Positions 1 to 10,057 of a stretch of DNA of 24,382 nucleotides are shown piece by piece. The DNA is from UBA7396 sp036172015 (lineage in GTDB: Bacteria > Patescibacteriota > Gracilibacteria > BD1-5 > UBA6164). The first letter of the stretch is position 1; each line of letters starts with the position of its first letter. The stretch is taken from assembly GCA_036172015.1 (NCBI GenBank), contig JAVHSE010000086.1, forward strand, positions 1-24,382, in the 5' to 3' direction. Below the pieces are notes generated by a model. That model was not told the DNA's origin and made no database searches. It worked only from the letters and a program-made list of their open reading frames with translations. Position numbers and translations under genes: made by a program.

Positions 1-60
1 TTTTGTTTTTGTTTTTATCTTTTCTAATTTATAAACTTTTACATAATTTTGTCAATATTT

Positions 61-90
61 TTGTATTGATTTAAAAAAAACCGATATACT
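61..90 (+). promoter_or_regulatory. Putative sigma-70-type promoter for the collagen-like gene
   Basis: A -35-like TTGTAT (61-66) and a -10-like TATACT (85-90) are separated by 18 bp. They lie about 45 bp before the start codon at 136. Bases 1-60 are T-rich with no frame of note. In such AT-rich DNA matches arise by chance, so this is only likely. Confidence 0.4.
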
Positions 91-135
91 TTAAAGTGCA
101 TTCATAAATATTTTAAATTTTTAATATTTCATCAT

Positions 136-645
136 ATGAAATCAATCATAATTTGACTTGGAAAAAAATTCCTCAGTGCAACTTTAACAGCTCTCTTTTT
201 TGTACTTGCTGTCATCGGGGTTGTCTATGCTTTAACATTTCCAAGTAGTACTCCAACTGGACAAGTAGTAGGCGGAAAATTTATGCAATATTTTAATAGT
301 ATTAAAGTTGCCTGTCCATCATGACAATATCTCAATGGATATGATATGAATTATGATAAAATTTGTGCAGTAGTACCTGCAGGACCTCAATGATCTACTG
401 GTGCTACAGGACCTCAATGACCTGCTGGTGCTAATGGTGGTAGTATTTATCAATGTCCGTATAGCCCTATTCAACATAATTCATTGATGTGTCCTTCTGG
501 TAGTATTACTATTAATGAGATCGAATTTAATACTTTAAAACAATGTAATTGATTAGTATCAAGATCAAATTTTTGTTGATCATCGGCAGATAATGATTTC
601 AATTTTTCAATACTATATTGTAAAAGTCCATGTCCAGTATTTTAA
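136..645 (+). CDS. Exported collagen-like protein (169 aa)
   Basis: A short exported or membrane-anchored protein of unknown role. Residues 1-33 look like a signal peptide or anchor: a Lys/Gly-containing start, then a hydrophobic stretch of about 18 residues ending near VYA. Residues 83-101 form six Gly-X-Y triplets (GPQ, GST, GAT, GPQ, GPA, GAN), the collagen repeat, and two of these glycines (86 and 95) are UGA codons. The rest is polar with about eight cysteines (for example PYSPIQHNSLMCPSG), which suggests disulfides outside the cytoplasm. A VKOR-type oxidase in this window could make such bonds; that link is inference. No Shine-Dalgarno motif is visible; the start is the only ATG before the hydrophobic segment. 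A hairpin terminator follows. Bacterial collagen-like proteins are often surface structures, but six triplets is short for a stable triple helix, so this stretch may act as a stalk or linker. Confidence 0.8.
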
Positions 646-710
646 ATCGAATTTATTGATGGTAGAAAAGGAATATTTTTTAAGATGTAAATCATTTTTT
701 TTGTAGACTC

Positions 711-749
711 ATTTAACTTTAACTAAAGTTAAATTTCATATTTTTTTTC
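711..749 (+). terminator. Hairpin terminator after the collagen-like gene
   Basis: A perfect 10-bp stem (ATTTAACTTT / AAAGTTAAAT) with a 4-nt loop is followed by a T-rich run. It lies 65 bp after the stop at 645. There are no G-C-rich pairs, as expected in DNA this AT-rich. Confidence 0.6.
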
Positions 750-1290
750 TAGAAGTAAGATTATTTAGCAGTCTTTTAACTCATACATTTATTTATTCAT
801 ACCAATTAATTATTTATACTTTTTCAGATAGGGTTACTTGTTTTGGATGAGATTTATTTTTTATAAATTGAGTATGTAAGAAAGCTCAAAATTTTTACTA
901 GTTCTATTTCTAACATGGGTATCTTTTTTAAAGTTAGATTTTTCATAATTATTATTCTAAAACTCATTATATTTGAAAAAAGTCTTTGAAAAATATTTTT
1001 CCCATATTGTATTATTTCTCAGTATATATTTATACTCTTGGTTTATCATTTATTGTATTTTTTCATATTCATAATAATAATATGTAGTATTTTTATTATA
1101 CTCAAAGTGTCCGGTTTAATATTAGAATTTTTCAGTTATTTAAATTGTGTTTAGTATTTTAAATACTATAATAAACTTTCAATACTTATGATTATGATTT
1201 TTTTTGTACCAAAGTTTTTGGCTTTACAAAAATAAAAAATCATATATATGATATGTTACAAAAATTAGAACAAAAAAAATAATAATTTAT
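750..1290. other. Non-coding stretch without a recognisable gene
   Basis: Both strands are full of TAA and TAG in all frames, and no credible open frame longer than about 25 codons is seen. It contains short A/T palindromes, for example TAGTATTT / AAATACTA near 1152-1169, and a longer hairpin listed separately. No RNA gene is recognised. Confidence 0.5.
1194..1243. repeat. Long imperfect hairpin in the intergenic region
   Basis: Nested complementary arms: ATGAT (1194-1198) with ATCAT (1239-1243), TTTTTGTA (1201-1208) with TACAAAAA (1225-1232), and CCAAA (1209-1213) with TTTGG (1217-1221). The structure could fold in RNA from either strand. Its function is unknown. Confidence 0.45.
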
Positions 1291-1318
1291 TTGACAATAG
1301 TTATTATTTATATATAAG
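1291..1318 (+). promoter_or_regulatory. Strong promoter upstream of the giant surface-protein gene
   Basis: A consensus -35 TTGACA (1291-1296) and a -10 TATAAG (1313-1318) are separated by 16 bp, the same spacing seen for several promoters in this window. Transcription would start near 1325 and give a leader of about 100 nt that contains a terminator-like hairpin before the start codon at 1427. Confidence 0.6.
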
Positions 1319-1349
1319 CAAGTCTTTTATTCAAAATAAAAACAAAAAC

Positions 1350-1400
1350 AAAAACAGAAAAAAGAAATCTATTCGCTATAGTTTCTTGTCTGTTTTTTTA
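1350..1400 (+). terminator. Terminator-like hairpin in the leader of the giant gene
   Basis: Paired blocks AAAAACAG with CTGTTTTT, AAGAAA with TTTCTT, and CTAT with ATAG surround a small TCGCT loop. A run of seven T and more T-rich sequence follows. It lies between a strong promoter (1291-1318) and the start codon (1427), so it may attenuate the gene or end a small RNA of about 75-80 nt. Confidence 0.5.
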
Positions 1401-1426
1401 TTTTTTATTATATAATTTTATTTTAT

Positions 1427-4400
1427 ATGAAACCATTGCTAACAAAAAAAAATATGCAAAAAATAACCAGTAAATTGGTGATTTTTACTTTACTTTTAAA
1501 TATAATCATTCCTTGATTATTTACTCCTACCTATGCAACCAATTATAGTTTTGACTCAAAAACTATAACTCAAGCAGTTCCAGCTGTATCCCAAAAATAT
1601 GAAATAAGCCTTCCGAGAGATATCGTGTTATGAGATACTTTAGAATTATTTTTAAGTGGTTCAACGGATACTCTCTGAGGAGTTGCTTTTATGAATTATA
1701 TACAACAATATTCGACTGGAAGCTCTGTTCTATTTACTACTAGCTCAGGTGCTTTTCAAAATTTTTGTGATACCATTTCAAGTGGAAATATTGCAAATTG
1801 TACTTTTGATGAAATAAATAAAAAATATACTCTCGAAGCAAAAGGAATTGGAACTCCTTTAGAAATAGGATCACTCATTATCACGAGAACTCCATGAGTT
1901 ATTCAAACGATCCCACATATAGTAGCAAAAGCAAAAAAAGTAGCTTTTCCAATTCACCATACTTTGATACATGGTGATCATATTCAAATCAATACTTCAT
2001 CTGGAAATGTAGATTACATCTATACTTGAAGTTTAGATTTCACATGAAATATGAATGCACTTCTTACCCTTGTAAATGATACTACTTCTATTACTGGAAG
2101 TTATAATTCTCTTTCTGGAACCATTGAACTGGAATCAAAAACTCCATGAATTGATTTTGCTGTTTCTCAATTTATTACTGATGGACAACTGATATGAGTA
2201 GATGGAGGATGAACCCCAAATATTGTTGCAGTTGCTCAAAAAGAATATTTTGATCTCAGAAATATAGCCAGTGATGAAACGGTGTCTCTTAGTTTTTCTG
2301 GAATGAATTTTTCTGGAACTATCAGTCAAAGTTTTTCTGGAACGAGTCAAGAAACCATTGATAGTTTTATTACTCAATTACAAAATTTATCTGATATAAA
2401 TGCTGTTGCTAGTGGTGTCACTGGAATTGAAATTACTTCACAAACTCCTTGAGTTCCATTTGATATCACCAATATTACTATTACTGGATGAAAAGTATTT
2501 TCACAATATCATATTCCAAATCAAGAAGCAATTGCTCAAGTAGATTATATCAGTCTTCCAAGAAATATGTTTTTGTGAGATACTCTTCATTATAGTATAG
2601 AAACTATTTCTGGAAGTTATAGTGTATCATACCCATATACTTGATGATATCTTTCATGATTTGTTGACTATATTAATACACAAAGTACTCCATGAATTTT
2701 TGATAATATTTGAGTAGAAATATCACAAGTTTGACTTCAAACTCTCAAATTTACTTCAAAATTTCCTGGAACTCCATTTACTGGATGAAGTCTCTCTCTG
2801 ACTTCAAATATTTTTTCTTTTCAAACACAAACATGAATCATAGCACAAGCTCAAAAAAATATCCTCACTCTTCCAAGAGATTTTGTTTGATGAGATAAAA
2901 TGAGTTTTGTAATAGATGGAAATGTTATCACTCAAGATTTTGTTAATAATCATACTGATACTCTTTCATGATTTGTATCAAAAATAAATGCTTGATCTAC
3001 CAATGTTTCAACGAGTGTATCTGGAAATATACTTTCTTTTCAAGCCAATACTCCTGGAATATGATTTGATATTTATGGATTAAATATCGTCAATAGTATA
3101 TATCCAACTATTTTACAAGTTGCACAAAATCCTACTCTGCAAACTCATACTTTTTTTGTTCCTGAAATTTTGACTGGAAGCGAATTATGACTCAGTATTT
3201 CTGGAAGTTTTGTTTCTTGATCAAGTCTATCAAATCTCCTCGATACGATCAATAATCAATCTGGAACTTTACTCGTTAATGCAACTATTGATACAAATAA
3301 TTTGACTCTCAAAGCAAACACTCCAACAAATAATTTTAGTCTTTCCTCATTGATTCAAACTGGAAATATATTTACTGGAAGTATCACACAAACAGCAACG
3401 GGAGAAATAAAAGCAAGTTTGGAACTCAGTATAGATGATATATCAAGTTTATCAGGAAACTCTCTTCAAGTAGGAAATTGTACTCTTGCTTTTACTAGTG
3501 GAACATGAATCGAAGATTATGATTGTTGAGATGATAATCATACTTCTCTCGATTTGACATGATGAGTATCACCTACAAAACTCGCTGCTTTAATGAGATG
3601 AATTTCAGGTATCAGTGATATAAATAATTGAACTTTAGCAAAATTATGAACTGGAACCGGAGTTATTTTTACGACTGCTGGAACTCAAAATTCTACTACT
3701 GGAATCTATTTTTGAGGAAGTCTTTCTGGAATAACTTTGATTTCAAATACTTCTCCTATTTATGGAACAAAACAAATTGCTACTTTGACTTTACCAAGAG
3801 ATTTTGTCAGTGGAGATACATTGACTGTGTCTCTTTCTGGAAATATCGTTTCTCAATCATTTTATCTCTCTTCGTGATCTTCTTTGAATGCTTTGCTTCA
3901 TCAAATCAATGCTCTCAATTTTGTTTCGGCAAGTTTGTCTGGACTGACTCTTACTTTTGAATGAAAAAATATTTGAGAAAGTTTTATAATATGAGATGCT
4001 CAATTTATAAATTCACAAAACTCAACTCAAACGGTTTCAAATGATATATGAAAGAGTCAAATAACTCAAATACTTCTTCCATATAATTTAGATATTTCTG
4101 ATCAAGTTATCATAGCTCTCGATGGAAATGAAAAAACTTTTTCTGGAAATAACTTAATTTCTGATATTATCAATACCTATTCATGAGTTTGAATTTCTGC
4201 AACCTCTAGTTGATTAAATGGATCATTTATACTTTCCTCATGAGTATGACAAAACTTCAGTATAAATAAATTTGAAATTACCAGAAATATTGTGTCAAAT
4301 ATGGTCGCTTCAAATATTGAAGCAGTCAGAAATATTGAAGAATTAAAAATTCCTTTGACTGTTCTTAGTGGAGTCAATGGAGATATAAATATTGATCTTT

Positions 4401-7400
4401 CTGGAAATATTATTCTTCAACCAGCCTCCCTTGATCTTTCTGGAACTTTAGAGAGTTTGAATAGTAAAATAAATAATGCATGATATATTTCAACATATAC
4501 CACAGATGGAACCTATGCCATTTTTACTCTGACTTGAAATCAAAATGGGGATGATTTTATAGCAAATCTTACCGCAACATGAGTGTCAATATGAACTCAA
4601 AATCAAACTCCAAATACCGAGTCTGGATCTCAAGTAGATAGACTTGATTTGATGGGAAGAAATTTGAATGCAAATGATATTTTGACTTTTTCTCTCACTG
4701 GAAATACTCTTCCATTTTCTCCTATTTCTCTCACTGGAAATACAGATTTAAATACCGTATATACAGAGTTAAATACTGCTATCAATACAAATAGTTGAAA
4801 TCAATCAATACAGTCTGTTTTGACTGGATGAGTATTAGAACTCACTTCAAAAGTTCCTGGAACTTCGTTTGGTTCTTGAGTATTAAATATATCTCAAACA
4901 CTTGCGACTTCTTCTGGAATCGTACAAAATATTGTTGCTCAAAAACAAATTGATACTATGTCTTTATCAAGAAATATAGTTGCTTGAGATGAATTATCTC
5001 TGATGTATTCTGGAATGACTCTCACTCAAACTTATTCGTGAAGTCAAAATGAAACTTTACATTTATTAGTAGAAAAAATAAATAATTCATTTTCTGGAAT
5101 TTTTATAACTACACTCGGTACAAATACATTTATATTTACGGCAACAACTGCTTGAATATGATTTTCAAGTATTGCCCTCAATTTAAAAAATACTTCTGTT
5201 GAAAATGTATTACAGATCAATATTATTGCTCAACCTCAAGTGACAACCGTTTCTCTCCCTGAAATGGTTGTGGGAGATATTCTCACTTTTACTCTTTGAT
5301 GAGATACTTTTTCAAATACTTCTCTCAATACTCTCCTACAAGATATAAATACCTCTGCGAGTTGAGTAGTAAATGCTTCATATAATTCAGTTTCTGGAAG
5401 CCTCATATTTACATGAAAAACTCCATGAGTTCCATTTGATACTTCATATACTCTTATCAATACCACTCTTCCTGTTTCTATTCAAACTTTTATACCTTCC
5501 GTTGATCAATTGACTCTCATCAATCCAATTTGATGAGTACGAGTATGACTGACTTATTTTATTTCTCTCAATGGAAATAATTATGAATATACGACTGGAA
5601 GTTGAGATATGGTTGATACTATTCTTAATCATCTCACCAATCAAATAAATACGAGTCTTACATGAGCTATTGCTTCAACTGGAATAACCATTTTAAATGA
5701 TAGATATATGACTCTTCGTTCATATTCAAGTTGAATTTCTTTTGAAATTATTTCTGGTATTGCTGATAAAACTCCTCCAATTATTTTACAAGGACAAAAT
5801 AATAATTGAGAAACTTTGAAATCATGAGATATTTCTACTGGAGCTGTAAGTATCAATGAAGGATGAACTCTCTATTTTGTACTCAGTGGAAGTAATGTAT
5901 GATCATGAAGTTTTGATACTCTTATCTCTTCTGGGTTTGCTTTTAAACAAGATATGCTTTCAAATATAGCTTCGTCAGTATTTATTCCACAAGGAATAGT
6001 TGATGGAGTCTATAATATCATTGCTTCTGATTTTTGACACACTGATACTTTTTCTGGAAGTACATTTATACCAAATTATTCAAGTGAAGTTGCTGGATTT
6101 ATTACTGTTGATAATACTCCTCCAAATCTGAATATAAGTACTCAATCATGACTTTCCATTAATACAGATACTTTCTTTCTGACATGAATAACGGAACCAA
6201 ATACATCAGTTCAAATAGTAGGAAGTGGTGGAATAATTGATACTTTTTCTGATGGATCTTGATATTTTTCAGGAACGATAACTTTGATACCAAATAGTTT
6301 AAATATCATAGATATTATTTCAACTGATACTGTTGGAAATATTACTTTCAAACAAATCTCAATGATACATGATAATCTTTCTCCGGTTATCAATAGTCTT
6401 TCCTATACAAATTTGACTCGTTTTTGAACTGGAAATATAACCATTGGAACCGAAGCAAATATTGGAACCGAAATATTTTCTTGAATCACTCTCTTAGCTA
6501 GTTGAGTAACCAATGGAAGTGGAAATATTTGATTTATTGTTCCACTTGAAGCAAATAGAGCAAATAATTTTACTCTCATACTTACCGATATTTGATGAAA
6601 TCATACAACTCAAACTGGAATAGTGATACTCCAAGATAATCTTGCTCCAAATATTGTATTCAATCCAATTTCAACATTGGTACATACTGGAAATATAAAC
6701 ATTTCTGGAACCACAGAAAATAATTCAAATGTGAGTATTATCAATTCATGAAGTTCGTTTACTGGAATATCTAACACTAATGGAATTTTTAATATCAATG
6801 TTATTTTAAACCAAGTCTTATGACAAAAAACGGTAAATAATTTAGATATTACTATTACTGATTTGGCTGGAAATATTTCTTCTACTGGAATAAGTATCAC
6901 CGAAGATAGTATCCCAAATAGTTTAATAATAGGAACTCCGAGTCAAATAACCAACCAAACAAATATCAGTATTACTGGATTAACAAAAATTTGATCAACT
7001 CTTGATATAAATGGAAATACTGGTATCGTTCAAAATGATGGAAGTTTTTCTGAAAGTGTCATATTAAATCAAAATGTTTCTAATTTAATATCACTCCATT
7101 CTATTGATCAAGTTTGAAATATTTCTACTGGAAGTATTTCTATAGTACAAGATAATATTCTTCCAACTTTCAATATTACTACTTCAAATATTCCAACGAA
7201 TCATTCAAGTATAAATATTATTGGTACTACGGAAGCAAATAGTATGATCAATATTACGGGGTGATCTGGAAATGTATATTGATTATCAGGAACTGGATGA
7301 GATTTTAATATAGTGGTTTCTCTTAATCCTTGAGTACTCAATACTTTATCTCTCAGCTCAACTGATCAAGCTGGAAATATAGGAACTGGAAGTTTCTCGA

Positions 7401-9322
7401 TTCTTCAAGATTTGATTACAAATTTTGTTACTCTTTGAAATAATCTCGTAAATAATGTAAATACTGATACTTTTGCATTGAGTGGAACTACAAAACCAAA
7501 TGCAAACATAACTATTACTGGATGAAGTGGAATAGTAAATCTGGTTGCTGGAATAGATGGAACTTATACTGGAACTCTCACTTTGAATAAAAATACTTCA
7601 AATAATATAACCGTTTCTTCTCTTGATAATACTCTTAGTATAGCAACTTGAGGATTTATAGTATATCATGATGATGTCAAACCGATTATTACGAATTTTG
7701 TTTTCCCAATATCAACCAATCAATCACATGCTCTATTATCTTGAGATACAGAAAATTGAGCTGGAATTACAGCTGATAATTGAGTAACTGTTATTCATTC
7801 TATAGCAACTACAACAGGAAGTTTTATTTTAAATTTTCCATTATTAACTCATACTTGAAATAGTATAGATATATCAGTTACTGATCTTGCTGGAAATATT
7901 TCAACTGGATCTATTACCATTATTCATGATGATCAAGCTCCAATTATAAATAATATACAAACCAACCAAAGTGTAAATTCTGGAATTATGACTTTTACAT
8001 ATTCATTTGATACCAATGAAAATAGTAATACAACCATATATATTGGAAGCTGAGCAAATGTATTATCTACTTTAGTAGCTACTGGAAATACTGTATGATT
8101 GAGTCATTCTTGAATCATATCTTGATTTGATTCTACAAAAATGTATTATTATTTCATACAAACAATAGATAGTTTAGGAAATACATATCAAAGTACTATT
8201 ACAAATATAGATACTATTCCTGTTATAACAAATCCAAATCCTATGACTCTTTTAGATATTACGAATTTGCCTCTTTCAAATTCTTGAGTAACTCTTAGTG
8301 GAGCTACGAGTGTTTGAAGTGGATTTCAATTCATTTGAGAAATACTTCCAGTGAATCAATTCTATTTTTCTTTCTCGTGATGACTTATAACTCCTATTTT
8401 AAGCTGAAGTACGAATCTTCCTGAAATTATTTTAGAAAATAACACTCAATTGTATACAACAACTGGAACTCTCGTTTTTGAAAAGAAAGTAATAAATGGT
8501 GGTGAACAAATTATTTGAAATATAAAACAAATATTTTCTCCTGCAGTAACTATTGGTGGAACTCCAACCATTATTTTAAATACACCAGCAAAAATTAAAT
8601 TTTCTTGATGAAATACAAATTGAATTACTCAATTTGCATACAAAAACACTGGAACTTCTGTTTGGAATATTTGAAATATTGAATCATGAGATTGTAGTGT
8701 CAATTATATTACAAAATCAGTTTGTGCTTATACTGCTTGATCTGATATTATAATAAAGACTCTTCATTTTACTGATTTCTCATTAGTAACTCAACAATCA
8801 ATTTCAAATCCAACTCCAATAACAGCATCATCATGATGATGAGGTGGTGGTGGGTGATGAATAGCAAAAGATTATTGTCCAAATTGAGATTATTCTGTGA
8901 GTTATTATGATAGAATATGTTGAACAAAAATTATCTCAGAAGATATAAAAAAAGATGTTATAAAAAATGTAGAACAAATAGTAAATACGATTCCTCTCAA
9001 AAATACTTTTACTCTTGGTGAGAAATTAAGATTTCATTTTTTGATAGAAGGAAAGACTGAAAAAGTGAAATATAAATGATATGAAATCATAACGATAACT
9101 TGATATAATATCAGTGAATTTACAAAAAAATTATCTCTTTGAATCATTAATAGTAAAAGCATAAATATTTCTGATAAAAAAAATTATATATCAATTATTA
9201 ACAATTATATTATCGCTCGATATGAATTAGAAATTTCTGAGAAAAAATATCAGATTTCTAAAAATAAATATCGTAAAAATACTCTTCTTTTGAAAGCTAT
9301 TTTAAATAAAATAAGTAAGTAA
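1427..9322 (+). CDS. Giant repeat-containing secreted surface protein (2631 aa)
   Basis: A probable cell-surface adhesin or stalk protein. Residues 1-37 form a signal peptide (basic start, hydrophobic core, TPTYA cleavage region). Residues about 50-1440 hold roughly a dozen copies of a unit of about 95 aa with the theme LPRDxVxGDxLxxxLSG, then a TLxxLLxxIN helix-like part, then GTPFTxxxL. Residues about 1450-1560 are a different domain. Residues about 1562-2260 hold eight units of 86-88 aa with the theme ISGTTExNSxVxI ... GNISTGSIxIxxDNxxP, which resembles bacterial Ig-like (Big) domains. A unique region follows, then nine glycines (2470-2478; five UGA, three GGT, one GGG), a Cys motif CPNGDYSVSYYDRICG (about 2484-2499) and a basic 130-aa tail. 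No LPXTG motif or obvious final membrane helix is seen. The frame stays open throughout with UGA as Gly, checked at several points. A promoter with a hairpin leader precedes it and a terminator follows. Function is inferred from architecture only. Confidence 0.85.
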
Positions 9323-9325
9323 TTC

Positions 9326-9370
9326 AAAAAAAACTCAAATTTTATAAAAAATTTGAGTTTTTTTTATTTT
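9326..9370 (+). terminator. Terminator of the giant gene
   Basis: A stem AACTCAAATTTT / AAAATTTGAGTT with a short ATA-containing loop is followed by a run of eight T. It begins 4 bp after the stop codon. Its 3' arm overlaps the -35 element of the tRNA-Cys promoter. Confidence 0.8.
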
Positions 9371-9380
9371 TTTATATAAT
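9353..9380 (+). promoter_or_regulatory. Promoter of tRNA-Cys
   Basis: TTGAGT (9353-9358) and a consensus TATAAT (9375-9380) are separated by 16 bp, 17 bp before the mature tRNA 5' end. The -35 element lies in the 3' arm of the preceding terminator. Confidence 0.5.
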
Positions 9381-9397
9381 TGGTGAGCTTTCAATAT

Positions 9398-9471
9398 GGT
9401 GTCATGGCAGAGTGGTCATGCAGGGGTCTGCAACACCCCGTATATGGGTTCAATTCCCATTGACACCTCCA
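9398..9471 (+). tRNA. tRNA-Cys (anticodon GCA), CCA encoded
   Basis: A complete cloverleaf. The acceptor arm is GGTGTCA / TGACACC. The D arm is short (GCA / TGC). The anticodon arm is GGGGT-CTGCAAC-ACCCC, which places GCA at positions 34-36. The T arm is ATGGG-TTCAATT-CCCAT. The discriminator is U73, the usual identity base of tRNA-Cys, and CCA is encoded. It reads UGC and UGU normally; the UGA-reading tRNA-Gly(UCA) expected in this organism is not in this window. A promoter lies before it and a hairpin terminator about 35 bp after it. Confidence 0.93.
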
Positions 9472-9506
9472 AAAGAGAAATTCAAAAATTTGATGAGTTT
9501 TAGAGA

Positions 9507-9536
9507 AGAGTTTTCCGCAAAGGAAAGCTCTTTTTC
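9507..9536 (+). terminator. Terminator after tRNA-Cys
   Basis: A 10-bp stem AGAGTTTTCC / GGAAAGCTCT (one G-T pair) with loop GCAAA is followed by TTTTCTTTG. It lies within the antisense of the integrase fragment. Confidence 0.6.
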
Positions 9537-9805
9537 TTTGTTTATAAAAAGTTCAATAATTATTTTTTTGAGGAAACTGGCTTTGAAGTCATTATCCCCC
9601 TGTTCGTAGCTTTTGTAAAGGGAACAACCGAGTTCAATAATTTGATTTATTTTTTTACTATTATTTAATTTTTTGGACTATTATAGTTTGATAAATCACA
9701 TAATTCTTATAAAATTTGGGAAAAATTATAAAAAAGAGCCTAAAATTATTGATTTATCGTATTTTTTCTATACACTGAAAAATAGATTATTTATAATTAA
9801 TACAT

Positions 9806-10054
9806 ATGAAAAAAATTCAAAATAAATTTTTTGATGTGCTGTTTTTTTTCTTGAGTTGTATCTTTTCTTTTTTTAGGAGTATTCTTACCTTTTTTAGTAT
9901 CAAAAAAAATATAAAAAAATGAAGTTTTTTTCAAAGTCTGGATTTTATTTTTAGACTATGGCCAGCTCATTTTTGGCATAAACCTACTTTTTTAAAAATT
10001 TGATTATTTCTTTCTGCTTTTATTAAGAATATATTTTATAATAATAAAGAGTAA
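9806..10054 (+). CDS. Small hydrophobic membrane protein of unknown function (82 aa)
   Basis: An aromatic-rich small protein. Residues 9-33 are a Phe-rich hydrophobic segment (FDVLFFFLSCIFSFFRSILT), a polar Lys-rich middle follows, then RLWPAHFWHKP and a second hydrophobic stretch near residues 65-75. It is probably membrane-associated with one or two helices. Two UGA codons are read as Gly. It ends 3 bp before the start of the pilin-like gene at 10058 and is almost certainly co-transcribed with it, so a role in pilus assembly is possible but unproven. A TATAAT at 9792-9797 lies so close to the ATG that the transcript could be leaderless. I do not recognise the family. Confidence 0.6.
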
Positions 10055-10057
10055 AAT

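Larger units (their letters stand above)
9376..9678 (-). pseudogene. Decayed integrase fragment, probable serine recombinase C-terminus, abutting tRNA-Cys
   Basis: A minus-strand frame with no start codon, bounded upstream by TAG, opens near 9678 and reads about 60 protein-like residues (ELGCSLYKSYEQGDNDFK, SFLKKIIIELFINKEKE, LIKFLNFSFGG). It then runs into the antisense of the tRNA-Cys 3' end and stops at TAA near 9376. The pattern (charged helix, SYEQGDNDFKxxFLKK, short tail) resembles the C-terminal end of large serine recombinases in candidate-phylum genomes; this is recognition by eye, not a search. The core is clearly richer in G+C than its surroundings and has no UGA codon outside the tRNA antisense. 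Its position suggests that an element once integrated at the tRNA-Cys 3' end and was later lost. It could instead be the tail of another tRNA-site integrase. The last part antisense to the tRNA need not be translated. Confidence 0.5.

Noticed and set aside
750..1290. Small protein genes in the long intergenic region
   Set aside because: Even with UGA as Gly, TAA and TAG interrupt every frame within about 25 codons.
1321..1362. A-rich tandem AAAAAC units as a possible short repeat array or CRISPR leader
   Set aside because: Only three or four 6-bp units occur, with no spacers; they are better explained as the 5' arm of the leader hairpin.
2135..6900. Several minus-strand open frames of 60-96 codons inside the giant gene
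   Set aside because: They are antisense to the repeats, share its repeat-derived composition, and overlap a continuous plus-strand frame that has signal peptide, repeats and family-like domains.
9412..9609. A 65-codon plus-strand open frame over tRNA-Cys and downstream
   Set aside because: It starts inside the tRNA and reads through the antisense of the integrase fragment and a terminator; the protein (MQGSATPRIWVQFPLTPPKE) is the known artefact of translating a tRNA gene.
9541..9650. Direct repeat AGTTCAATAATT near 9551 and 9632 as possible target-site duplication around an 80-bp insert
   Set aside because: On the minus strand both copies fall in the integrase-like reading frame (IIEL ... 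IIIEL), so the repeat is better explained by similar peptide segments than by insertion.
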